Source: Candidatus Poribacteria bacterium (lineage in GTDB: Bacteria; Poribacteria; WGA-4E; WGA-3G). Taken from it: a DNA stretch of 46,082 bases. The stretch is taken from contig PYJC01000163.1 of NCBI GenBank assembly GCA_003635255.1, positions 13,614 through 59,695 on the forward strand, written 5' to 3'. Of the stretch, positions 8,904 to 16,477 are shown one piece after another. Below the pieces are notes generated by a model that saw only the letters and a list, made by a program, of their open reading frames with translations, searched no databases and had not been told where the DNA came from. Both the position numbers and the translations under genes were made by a program. Position 1 is the stretch's first letter, and every line of letters begins with the position of its first letter.

Positions 8904-8972
8904 TTTCGGAAAGAGACTTCAGGACTATCCAAAACCTCTTGTAACTGATAACTGACAACTGACAACTGACAA
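8904..8972. repeat. CTGA-type intergenic repeat patch
   Basis: The end of this stretch reads AACTGATAACTGACAACTGA followed by further CAACTGA units, the clearest example in the window of the repeated 10-mer CTGACAACTGA. Confidence 0.7.
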
Positions 8973-9578
8973 CTAATTCGCGTACCCATACAACTTAATC
9001 TCCGCGATCTTGGCAAGCGCAGTCGTCGGACCTTTTAGATGGTAGACATAACGCCCACGGCGGCGCCGCCCGTCAGAGGTCTCCGCATTCTCTCGATCGA
9101 GTCGAATGTTTTCCCGCCGCAGCGCGGCATCTTCCGTCGTCCGACGCACCACTACCTTAATACCTGAAGTTGTGACAGCTTTGCTAAGCCGAATGTCAAT
9201 AACCCGATCCTTATTCGTCCGCCGGTCGTAAATTTTCTCCCATTCGCCTCGCGAGTTGAATGCCTGCACCTCAAACTCCTCCAGGTTCGTCGAGTGAATC
9301 TCAATACGATAGATCGACTTTTTCTCTGGTAAGTGGATGATCGCTTCCGACGGAATCTCAAGATCGGTGATCGCGCTACCGGAACTCTTTTTACGTTGGG
9401 ACTGCCCAATGGTTTCAAGGTCGTTATCGATGAATGCCGGATCGCTTGCGGTTACATCCGGCGAAAGTGTATAGTTTTGGCTCCACTGCTGCCCAATCAC
9501 GCAACCGTGGCATAGGCACATCAATCCTAATAGAAACGATTTGCAAACTCTGGCTACATTGAATTTTGCACGCATCAT
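8973..9578 (-). CDS. small lipoprotein, possible discoidin/F5-8C-like fold
   Basis: The 201-residue protein has a lipoprotein signal: positively charged start, hydrophobic LLGLMCLCHGC with the probable lipidated Cys at about residue 26. The mature part contains IYRIEIHSTNLEEFEVQAFNS and VIDIRLSKAVTTSGIKVVVRR, the strand pattern of F5/8 type C (discoidin-like) domains, ending in AKIAEIKLYGY, which is typical for the last strand of that fold. The ATG overlaps the stop of the metallopeptidase gene (ATGA, 9575-9578), so translation is coupled. It is likely anchored to a membrane facing the periplasm or outside. Fold assignment is by pattern only; function unknown. Confidence 0.65.
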   Translation of the reverse strand: MMRAKFNVARVCKSFLLGLMCLCHGCVIGQQWSQNYTLSPDVTASDPAFIDNDLETIGQSQRKKSSGSAITDLEIPSEAIIHLPEKKSIYRIEIHSTNLEEFEVQAFNSRGEWEKIYDRRTNKDRVIDIRLSKAVTTSGIKVVVRRTTEDAALRRENIRLDRENAETSDGRRRRGRYVYHLKGPTTALAKIAEIKLYGYAN

Positions 9579-10579
9579 TGCCTCCGATTCTGGCTATCCA
9601 TTTCAATCTGTTTAAGAATATCTTCTTTGGTCAATTTACGCACCCTGAAATGCAATTTTCTGAAGAACGGCACCAGATCCTCACCCGCTGCTTGATTAAA
9701 ATAGTAGACGAGGAAACTGGTCTTCATATTACCCGCAAGTCTCTGATGGAGACCGTCGGCTTCCATTAACTCAAAAACCCGAATATAAAAATCGTGTCCG
9801 TATTTTTTTCGCAGCTCAGAAACGAGCGTATACGCGTATCTATAGCGCCACTGCGTCAGCGGACTGTTTTCAGTATGTCCGCCCCAGCTCTCCAATTGAT
9901 TTACACCATCAAGATCGACGCGCAAATCGCCTTGGAGACTATCGAATTTAGGGTGCAAGCCACCTTGTGCGTACTCCGTCTGAATCAAAACAGCAAGACC
10001 CTCTGAGAACCATACCGGTATATAATAGATATTTGTAAAAGCGTGTGTCAGTTCATGGACTCGGACACCGTGTTTTTCGTACATCTGCATCGGGAAATCC
10101 ATGTGAATGCTTCTAATAAACTTCACATACCGTCCATCCAACATTCCAGAACGATATTCGGTACTTGTAAACGCGGCGAGTCTATTGCCTCTATAAGCAT
10201 CGTGCAATGTTACATGAATTTTATGCTTCGGTTGAAATCCAAAGAGTTCGTGCATCGCCTCGTAAAGGCTCTCCATATAAATGAGGGCATTGTGGGTGAA
10301 TTCCTCGCGCTCTGCGACTTCATCAAAATCTGGATGTCCTTGCAAATCTTCAGCAAATTTGAGGGTATAATGATCGCTTTTGCCGGCACGTGCATCAATT
10401 GTCGCATTTGGACGCTTAAGCATCAGGGTACTTGTGTTCCGTTCTTCAAGGATCCGTTTTTCGCGGCGCTGCTGAGCCTCTTTCAATGCTGTACAACTGT
10501 TGAAAACGATCACTGTTATCAGCAGGGCTGGTATCACGCGCCAAAGGGTGGTAAGGTGTAATCTATTTCTATGTTTCAT
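9575..10579 (-). CDS. putative zinc metallopeptidase lipoprotein (peptidase MA-like)
   Basis: The 334-residue protein has a signal peptide with lipobox VFNSC (Cys 29). HELTH at 175-179 and the glutamate of WFSEGLA at 193 form a gluzincin-type zinc site (HExxH-N13-E). The spacing and the sequence IPVWFSEGLAVLIQ resemble the 'peptidase MA-like' family related to thermolysin/M1 enzymes. It would act on the outer side of the membrane. It starts 11 bp after the sulfatase-like gene with AAAGAGG before its ATG, and its stop overlaps the next lipoprotein start. The substrate is unknown. A structural role without catalysis cannot be excluded, but all zinc-site residues are present. Confidence 0.75.
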   Translation of the reverse strand: MKHRNRLHLTTLWRVIPALLITVIVFNSCTALKEAQQRREKRILEERNTSTLMLKRPNATIDARAGKSDHYTLKFAEDLQGHPDFDEVAEREEFTHNALIYMESLYEAMHELFGFQPKHKIHVTLHDAYRGNRLAAFTSTEYRSGMLDGRYVKFIRSIHMDFPMQMYEKHGVRVHELTHAFTNIYYIPVWFSEGLAVLIQTEYAQGGLHPKFDSLQGDLRVDLDGVNQLESWGGHTENSPLTQWRYRYAYTLVSELRKKYGHDFYIRVFELMEADGLHQRLAGNMKTSFLVYYFNQAAGEDLVPFFRKLHFRVRKLTKEDILKQIEMDSQNRRQ

Positions 10580-10590
10580 GATGCACCTCT

Positions 10591-11958
10591 TTAGAGCGGC
10601 ACCGCTCTCGATTTATCACCGATGCGGCGCATGGTAATCTCCTGTTCAATTGTTGGGTCGGGCAGCCCTGTCTCGGCGAGCCTACGTTGTAGAAAAGCGT
10701 CCATGTCGGCTTTTAAACGCGCAACGACCTCGTCGGCTTCCTCAGCAAGATTATAGACCTCGTCCGGATCCTCTTCAAGATCGTAGAGTTCCAAATCTGG
10801 TGTATTATAAACAGCAGGAGTGCCGCCGGTTTCAACAATCAATTTCCATTTCTGTGTCTGCCACCCGCGCTTTTTCATCCATCCACACTCGGTAAGATAG
10901 ACCGCCTCCGTCGTGCCGTCGTGTCTGCCGTTTTCCATCAGTGGACGTAGGCTTATACCTGCCATCTTCTCGCGTGCTGTCACCGCGTCCAATCCAGCGT
11001 AATCGAGGATCGTCGGCGCAATATCAGTGAGACGGACGAGACCGTTAAGCCGCTGCCCTTCTTGAAGGCGCGCGGGGCAGTGGACAATCAAGGGGACATG
11101 GCAATTCGTCTCGTAAAGCCCGTGATGATCATACCAGAGTTCATGTTCGTCGAGCTCTTCACCGTGATCAGCAGTAATAATCAGCAGTGTCTCCTCCAGC
11201 TGTCCAGAATCCTGTAGATACCGAAAAAGTTGTGCAAGACACGTGTCCATATACGCAATCGAGGCATCGTACTGCGAGTTGACATAACGTCTATCTCGCC
11301 AGAGCCGCTTCTTTGCAATGTCTTCAGGGGCTGCCGGATCCGGTGTGCACATCCACTGCCGGAAATAGTCTGTGAAAGGTTCACATGCGTAAACAGCATC
11401 CATACTTCGATTGTTCGAATCACATTCGTCGCCGCTATAGAACATCCGTTCAAACGGCAGCGGTGGGTGATAAGGTGTATGCGGATCCCAATAGTGAAGG
11501 AAAGCGAACCAAGGCTTATCTTGTGCCTGCGCGAGGTCTAAAAGCGCCATCGCTGTTTCGTTAACCGCTTCCGCCTTTCGGGCTTTGCGAAAACCACTCT
11601 CCCATTGGTAGCCGCGATACTGTCCTTCAGGAAAACCGCGCTGGAACCAGCGTCCCAAATTGTCCGCAGCGACGGTAAAGTAACCCGCTTCACTCAGCAA
11701 CTCCGGGACAGTCTTAACATCTGTTGCTAAGTTCAACGTCCCACCCTGCGTGATAATTTGGTGCGACAAGACATCCTTACCCGTGAACATCGTTGTATGA
11801 GCAGGATGCGTCGGAATATGCGGACTGATACACTTCTCAAAAAGTGTCGATTTTTCCACCAAGGCATCAAGGTGCGGTGTCGTCAGATGGTAATGCCCAT
11901 AACAACTCATACTCGATGCCCGGAGTGTATCCAATGAGATGAGGATGATATTGCGCAA
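10591..11958 (-). CDS. sulfatase-superfamily hydrolase without formylglycine cysteine
   Basis: The 455-residue protein belongs to the sulfatase/alkaline phosphatase superfamily: ISLDTLRA (metal ligand Asp 10), PTHPAHTTMFTG (50-60), HYWDPHTPYHPP, ITADHGEELDEH and a C-terminal LYDLEEDPDEVYNLA as in sulfatases. In true type I sulfatases the signature is C/S-x-P-S-R with the first residue converted to formylglycine; here it is T-H-P-A-H, so Thr 50 takes the nucleophile position and no formylglycine can form. Thr is the nucleophile in related phosphodiesterases and phosphotransferases, so the enzyme may hydrolyse phospho-esters instead. The start is TTG behind AAAGGAG. It is first in an operon with a peptidase and a lipoprotein. 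No signal peptide is seen. Confidence 0.82.
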   Translation of the reverse strand: MRNIILISLDTLRASSMSCYGHYHLTTPHLDALVEKSTLFEKCISPHIPTHPAHTTMFTGKDVLSHQIITQGGTLNLATDVKTVPELLSEAGYFTVAADNLGRWFQRGFPEGQYRGYQWESGFRKARKAEAVNETAMALLDLAQAQDKPWFAFLHYWDPHTPYHPPLPFERMFYSGDECDSNNRSMDAVYACEPFTDYFRQWMCTPDPAAPEDIAKKRLWRDRRYVNSQYDASIAYMDTCLAQLFRYLQDSGQLEETLLIITADHGEELDEHELWYDHHGLYETNCHVPLIVHCPARLQEGQRLNGLVRLTDIAPTILDYAGLDAVTAREKMAGISLRPLMENGRHDGTTEAVYLTECGWMKKRGWQTQKWKLIVETGGTPAVYNTPDLELYDLEEDPDEVYNLAEEADEVVARLKADMDAFLQRRLAETGLPDPTIEQEITMRRIGDKSRAVPL

Positions 11959-11974
11959 ACTTTTGCTCCTTTAT

Positions 11975-12140
11975 TACTTGTCAGCCGTCGGCTATCGGTC
12001 TCTATCAGTCTTCAGACTGATGACTAACCCCTAACTGCTTATAACGCTTTTATCGGGTTCACGGATGACCTAAAATTTATTGAGGACCGATAACCATCCC
12101 TCTGACCGCCGACGGCTGACTGCCGACTGCCAATAAAAAT
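11975..12140. repeat. CTGA-type intergenic repeat patch
   Basis: Contains TGTCAGCCGTCGGCTATCGG, ATCAGTCTTCAGACTGATGA and GACCGCCGACGGCTGACTGC: the GGCTGACGGCTGACTGC variant of the family. Confidence 0.55.
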
Positions 12141-13286
12141 CTAATCTCCCGCTGCAACATCCGCCGCCGAACCTTGCGCCGCACGAATCGCCTCACATAG
12201 ATACGTAATCCCTTCAGGCACATCGTCTACATGGCAGTAGGCGTAAGCAAGCCGGATCGCCTTCACTGGATCATTGGCGTAATGGAAAGCACTCCCGCTG
12301 CTATAACCGACCCCTTTTTCAGATGCCAACTGTTGCAGCTTCTGCATATCCGTCGTTTCCGGCAAATCTATCCAGAGGAAAAGTCCACCGCGCGGTCGCG
12401 TCCACGTACAGAGATCACTGACATGCGACTCAAGCGTATCTACCACTGCCTGACACTTCGCCCCGACAGCAGCGTTCGTCTTCACAAGGTGCGCTTCAAG
12501 ATGCTCCATAAAGAATTCAGCAACGATCGCACTCGCCAACGCGCTTGTCCCACCGTCCCAACGGTTCTGATGGATTTGCCCGTAATACGGCTGTCGCGCC
12601 ACAAAATAGCCTTGTCTAACGCCTGCCCCTAAGATTTTGGAAAACGTCGCAATAAAGATCACCCGATTCGATGTATCCAACTTAAAGAGCGCATCCGGTG
12701 TCGGGGTCGAGGTAAAGTCGATATCGCCGTAGCAATCGTCTTCAACAATCACGGTATCGTATTCCTCTGCTAACGCCAGCATCCGATGTCGGCGTTCAAG
12801 CGAGAGAATTGCCCCCGTTGGGTTCTGATGGTTCGATGTCGTATAAATCAATGCTGGACGGATATTTTTCGATTTGAGTTCCTTGAGCTTCGATGCCAAC
12901 GCATCCATATCCATGCCGTCAATATAGTCCATTGACACGCCTTCAATGTTCGCCTCGAAATGCCGCATGATACCCAAGGTCCCGCTGTAAGTGAACTCCT
13001 CTGTTAGGACGGTATCGCCGGGATTGATAAGTGTCCCGAGTACTAATTCCAGTGCCTGCATAGAGCCGGAGGTGATTGAGATATTATCTATCGGTAGCGG
13101 AACACCCTCACGCCGTTCAAACCGCATCGATGCCAGTTCGCGCAGTCCACTATAACCGGATTCACCCGGATAGTTGACCAAATCGCCACCCAATTTTCGG
13201 AGTGCCTTCTCACTCGCCGCAATAAGCCCCTCCGTCGGGAATGTATATGGATCCGGACGTCCACCTGTAAAAGCAAAATCTTTCAT
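12141..13286 (-). CDS. class I/II PLP-dependent aminotransferase (2-aminoadipate/MocR-type)
   Basis: The 381-residue protein is a fold-type I PLP enzyme: NPTG at 155-158, the VEDDCYGDI pyridine-nitrogen aspartate region (about 181-189) and the Schiff-base lysine Lys 217 in TFSKILGAGVRQGYF. YPGESGYSGLRELAS near residue 39 is typical of the 2-aminoadipate aminotransferase/MocR catalytic branch, but the GntR DNA-binding domain of MocR regulators is absent. It transfers amino groups between an amino acid and a 2-oxoacid in the cytoplasm; the amino acid is not determined. The ATG is preceded by AAGGGG. It stands alone, with repeats on both sides. Confidence 0.87.
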   Translation of the reverse strand: MKDFAFTGGRPDPYTFPTEGLIAASEKALRKLGGDLVNYPGESGYSGLRELASMRFERREGVPLPIDNISITSGSMQALELVLGTLINPGDTVLTEEFTYSGTLGIMRHFEANIEGVSMDYIDGMDMDALASKLKELKSKNIRPALIYTTSNHQNPTGAILSLERRHRMLALAEEYDTVIVEDDCYGDIDFTSTPTPDALFKLDTSNRVIFIATFSKILGAGVRQGYFVARQPYYGQIHQNRWDGGTSALASAIVAEFFMEHLEAHLVKTNAAVGAKCQAVVDTLESHVSDLCTWTRPRGGLFLWIDLPETTDMQKLQQLASEKGVGYSSGSAFHYANDPVKAIRLAYAYCHVDDVPEGITYLCEAIRAAQGSAADVAAGD

Positions 13287-13598
13287 AATATGCCCCTTCT
13301 TGTAGACAGATTCCTCTGAATGAATCTAATTATAACAGACTTTCCGAAAAAAATCAATTAGTTGTCGGTTGGCTGTCAGCCATCAGCCACCGGCTGTCGG
13401 TAATTAATATTTTCGCGTATCAATTCCACAGCCGCTCTAATTCTGATTCAAGCGAACAGTCCTATAGGTCCACCACCATCCCATCTTCCATCCTGCCATC
13501 CTTCTACTGACCGCTGACAGTTAATTTGACACCAATCTCACAATATGCTATACTTGTGCCATCTTTCTATAAACAGAGTCCTACACGCATTCATCGAA
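13287..13598. other. 312-bp divergent intergenic region
   Basis: It holds CTGA-type repeat patches (about 13360-13402 and 13501-13525, with CAGCCATCAGCCACCGGCTG) and the rimI promoter at 13526-13554. Nothing else recognisable was seen. Confidence 0.6.
13526..13554 (+). promoter_or_regulatory. promoter of rimI-cysteine hydrolase operon
   Basis: TTGACA (13526-13531), 17-bp spacer, TATACT (13549-13554). Expected start near 13561, which excludes an upstream ATG at 13545 as the translation start and supports the ATG at 13599. Confidence 0.72.
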
Positions 13599-14078
13599 AT
13601 GGCAGCCCGAAACCCGCTCCAAGAGCTCACATTTGAACCGATGCATCTCAACGACCTACAACAGGTCTTAGAAATCGAAAATCAATGTTTTGAGAATCCG
13701 TGGAGCAATACCTACTTTACAATATCCCTGAAGCGACCGCGGTCGTATGAACGTTTTTATGTTGCACGGCGCGAGGACACCGTCGTCGGCTATATAGTGT
13801 TTAATATTCTTCATGAAGAAGCACATATCCTGAACATCGCTGTACCGCCCGCCTGCCAGCGGCAAGGCATCGGCAAATATCTGCTCGCCTCAGCACTGGA
13901 GATGATACAAACGGATAACGGGCGCGAGGTGTTTTTGGAAGTCGCCGTCAGCAATTTACCTGCACAGTATCTCTACCGACAATTCGGGTTCCGCATCTGC
14001 GGCATCCGAAAAAACTACTACGGACGCTATAAAGACGCTTACGTTTTTCGTAAAGGAGTAGAAGATAATGCTACTTAA
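13599..14078 (+). CDS. rimI: ribosomal protein alanine N-acetyltransferase RimI-like
   Basis: The 159-residue protein has the GNAT fold. Motif A is IAVPPACQRQGIGKYLL (the Q/R-x-x-G-x-G/A acetyl-CoA loop), followed by LEVAVSNLPAQYLYRQFGF and a final YYGRYKDAYVFRKG, closely matching RimI (which ends YY.....DA..M). RimI acetylates the N-terminal alanine of ribosomal protein S18 in well-studied species; relatives acetylate other protein N-termini. The start at 13599 lies 38 bp after the predicted transcription start. The next gene overlaps it by 11 bp. Family certain, exact target inferred. Confidence 0.88.
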   Translation: MAARNPLQELTFEPMHLNDLQQVLEIENQCFENPWSNTYFTISLKRPRSYERFYVARREDTVVGYIVFNILHEEAHILNIAVPPACQRQGIGKYLLASALEMIQTDNGREVFLEVAVSNLPAQYLYRQFGFRICGIRKNYYGRYKDAYVFRKGVEDNAT

Positions 14079-14847
14079 CCTCTTAAGCCGCACTTTTTCA
14101 GCGACTACAACCTTATCACTCTCAACCCGCCGACAAGAACCACGAACCGTCGGCAGAAATGGTTGGCGTGTCATCGAAGAAGAAGTGGACTGGAACCCTT
14201 CTGAAACGACTATTATTGTTGTCGATATGTGGAACGAGCATTGGTCATGGGGCGCGACAGAGCGCGTAAATGTGATGGCACCCCGAATGAACATCGTGCT
14301 TGGACGCGCAAGAGAAAACGGCGTACAGATTATCCACGCACCTTCCGATACGATGGATTTCTACGAGGCACACCCAGCGCGCCGCTCAATACTGGAATTC
14401 CCACACGCCGACCCACCAGAGGAACGCGATATGCCTGACCCACCGCTACCCGTTGATGCCTCCGATGGCGGCTCAGATACCGGTGAAGCCGATAGTTTCA
14501 AAGCCTGGCACCGCCAGCATCCTGTCATCGAAATTGCCGATGATGATGCCATCAGCGATAACGGACAGGAGGTCTACAACCTACTGCATCACAAAGGTAT
14601 CAAAAACATCATCTTCATGGGGGTCCACACGAATATGTGTGTACTCGGACGCTCCTTCGCGATTAAACAGATGGTGCGTTGGGGGTTCAACGCCGTTCTC
14701 GCACGCGACCTCACGGATGCAATGTATAACCCATTCAAACCACCGTATGTCAGTCATGAAGAGGGAACACAGTTAATCATCGAATATATTGAGAAATTCT
14801 GGTGTCCCACAATCTGGAGCGGCGATTTAACAACCCCGAAGGCGTAA
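14068..14847 (+). CDS. isochorismatase-like cysteine hydrolase
   Basis: The 259-residue protein has the isochorismatase-like fold: TIIVVDMWNEHW (Asp 53 of the triad) and GVHTNMCVLGRSFA (nucleophile Cys 191, with the family's preceding cis-peptide region). The family uses an Asp-Lys-Cys triad on amides or enol-ethers (nicotinamide, carbamates, isochorismate). At the place expected for Lys the sequence reads HPVIEIADDD, so the usual lysine is not evident; an insertion around 105-150 makes this position uncertain. The ATG overlaps the end of rimI by 11 bp, so both are translated from one mRNA. Residues 1-25 are hydrophobic/Ser-Thr rich and may be a weak signal. Substrate unknown. Confidence 0.8.
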   Translation: MLLNLLSRTFSATTTLSLSTRRQEPRTVGRNGWRVIEEEVDWNPSETTIIVVDMWNEHWSWGATERVNVMAPRMNIVLGRARENGVQIIHAPSDTMDFYEAHPARRSILEFPHADPPEERDMPDPPLPVDASDGGSDTGEADSFKAWHRQHPVIEIADDDAISDNGQEVYNLLHHKGIKNIIFMGVHTNMCVLGRSFAIKQMVRWGFNAVLARDLTDAMYNPFKPPYVSHEEGTQLIIEYIEKFWCPTIWSGDLTTPKA

Positions 14848-14928
14848 AACAGTTTTCAGTTAAGAGATGTTCCGTTCAATTAAACCTCTCCTTTAACTAA
14901 GCACTGCCAACTGAATACTTCACAAACA

Positions 14929-14964
14929 AAAAGCCCACGGTAACAAAAATACCGCGGGCTTTTC
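14929..14964. terminator. bidirectional rho-independent terminator
   Basis: AAAAAGCCC-CGGTA pairs with TACCG-GGGCTTTT (one C/A mismatch) around ACAAAAA. T-runs are present on both strands, serving the convergent cysteine hydrolase and malectin-like genes. Confidence 0.8.
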
Positions 14965-14981
14965 TATATCAACACATACGC

Positions 14982-15629
14982 TTATCGACGATCGTCTTTC
15001 AGTGCGCCCCACGTTGTCGTGAGTTTCTGTTTCGGATCCACATCAGTGCTTACAGCGGGTACAACCTCCAAGGCACTGAACATCGCGTTCAGATCGCCTG
15101 CACCGGTCTCTCCGTTTCCAGCTAAGTTGAGATCAAGCGTCCCATCGGAGACCTCAATCCCTGGATAGGTCTTGATGTCAATTTCATCTTTGCCCGGTGT
15201 TACATAGAGCGGTTCGACGTTCTCCTCTTCAATGAAAATATCAAAGCCGCGGTTGTTCGGGGACCAGTGTTCACCGACGAGATAGGTAACGTCAAAAGTG
15301 CCGTTACCTGTCTTGAACTGATACTTAACAGTGTCAGGGAATTGTGCCCAACTCACCGCATAAAAAAGATCCACATCGTAGCCAGCATCTGCCGCTTGTG
15401 CTTGTGCATCTGCTGTCAACGTTTTGACTTCAGCAACCCGTGGTTCTTTTTCAATCCAACCGCCCCATGACTGGTCCGCTTGTTGCGCGCCACGCCAGAC
15501 ACGCCCCTGCGAATCCGTGAAGTCATCTGTCTTGCCGCCCCACACTCGGAATTCCTCTGCTGGTAGCAGCGTCGGTAGTGCGAGCATAGCCAAGAAAGCC
15601 ACCATTGTTAAAACACTAAATAATCTCAT
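14982..15629 (-). CDS. secreted malectin-like protein, copy 2 of a tandem pair
   Basis: The protein has about 215 residues with a cleavable signal peptide (MRLFSVLTMVAFLAMLALPTLLPA) and a mature part beginning EEFRVWGGKTDDFTDSQGRVW. The VWGG..DF.DS.GRVW start resembles malectin carbohydrate-binding domains (G-G-x-x-Y/F-x-D-x-x-G), and the strand-rich rest with VGEHWSPNNRGFDI fits a beta-sandwich. The ATG at 15644 lies before the GGAGG, so the ATG at 15629 is the better start. It is about 60% alike by eye to the preceding gene (15651-16301), with the same ending TTTWG.LK..RR. A carbohydrate-binding periplasmic or surface role is inferred. Confidence 0.68.
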   Translation of the reverse strand: MRLFSVLTMVAFLAMLALPTLLPAEEFRVWGGKTDDFTDSQGRVWRGAQQADQSWGGWIEKEPRVAEVKTLTADAQAQAADAGYDVDLFYAVSWAQFPDTVKYQFKTGNGTFDVTYLVGEHWSPNNRGFDIFIEEENVEPLYVTPGKDEIDIKTYPGIEVSDGTLDLNLAGNGETGAGDLNAMFSALEVVPAVSTDVDPKQKLTTTWGALKDDRR

Positions 15630-15650
15630 CAAAGTTGCCTCCATTTATTA

Positions 15651-16301
15651 TTAGTTTCGTCGTTCCGATTTCAGCATACCCCATGTCGTTGTGACTTTCT
15701 GCTTCGGATCAACGGCTAATGCGGGAACTACTTCTATCCCACTAAACATCGCATTGAGATCGCCTTTACCGGTATCTGGATTGCCAGCGAATTCAAGACT
15801 CATCACTTTGTCTTTAACCTCAATGCCTTCATATCGTTTGATATCTATCTCATCTTTTCCCGGTGTCACATATTCCTCTTCAACAATCTCGTCTTCAATG
15901 ATAATATCGAAACCGCGATTGTTCGGGGACCAATGTTCACCCACGAGATAGGTAACGTTGAACAGACCTTTGCCGGTATTTAAGTCCATCTTAACAACAT
16001 CAGGGAACTGCGCCCAACTCACAGCATAGAAGAGTTCAGTGTCGTAGCCTTCTTTTTTTGCCAACTTCTCAGCATCTTTCGTGAGATTTCGGACTTCTGC
16101 GACGCGGGGCAATTTTTCGATCCAACCGCCCCAGTCTTTTTTCTCATTCTGTCCGCCGTGCCAGACCCGTCCGTCGGAATCTTTGAAATCTGCCGCTTTA
16201 CCGCCCCATACCCGAATTTCTTTAGCAGGTTGGGCATCGTAAACGAGCATTACCGCAACAAATACGGTAAGTATAGCAGTTAATAGTAAGTTTCGTTGCA
16301 T
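15651..16301 (-). CDS. secreted malectin-like protein, copy 1 of a tandem pair
   Basis: About 216 residues with a signal peptide (NLLLTAILTVFVAVMLVYDA) followed by KEIRVWGGKAADFKDSDGRVW. It shares blocks with copy 2: GGWIEK.PRVAEV, ELFYAVSWAQFPD, VTYLVGEHWSPNNRGFD, YVTPGKDEIDIK, GDLNAMFS.IEVVPA and a C-terminal TTTWG.LKS.RR. AAAGGAGG precedes the ATG at 16301, which is preferred to the ATG at 16325. Copy 2 starts 21 bp after the stop, so the pair is one operon made by tandem duplication. Exported carbohydrate-binding role inferred from the malectin-like start only. Confidence 0.68.
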   Translation of the reverse strand: MQRNLLLTAILTVFVAVMLVYDAQPAKEIRVWGGKAADFKDSDGRVWHGGQNEKKDWGGWIEKLPRVAEVRNLTKDAEKLAKKEGYDTELFYAVSWAQFPDVVKMDLNTGKGLFNVTYLVGEHWSPNNRGFDIIIEDEIVEEEYVTPGKDEIDIKRYEGIEVKDKVMSLEFAGNPDTGKGDLNAMFSGIEVVPALAVDPKQKVTTTWGMLKSERRN

Positions 16302-16435
16302 ATTTTCCTCCTTTAAATCGCGCATAAAAAATGCGTCTATCTTAAGAGTAACAGATTCGCGTTGTTACAATGTCAAATCTTTTTGTATTATTTCTTTTGT
16401 AGGACGGATCTCCAAATACGTGTCATCCCCGATTC

Positions 16436-16477
16436 AAATTAACTGAAAACCGATTGCTGACTGCCGACGGCTGACGG
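16436..16477. repeat. CTGA-type intergenic repeat patch
   Basis: AACTGAAAACCGATTGCTGA followed by CTGCCGACGGCTGACGGCT, same word set as the other patches. Confidence 0.55.

Noticed and set aside
8904..8972. CRISPR-like array from the repeated CAACTGA units
   Set aside because: The units are adjoining 7-11 bp words without constant spacers; no cas genes are near.
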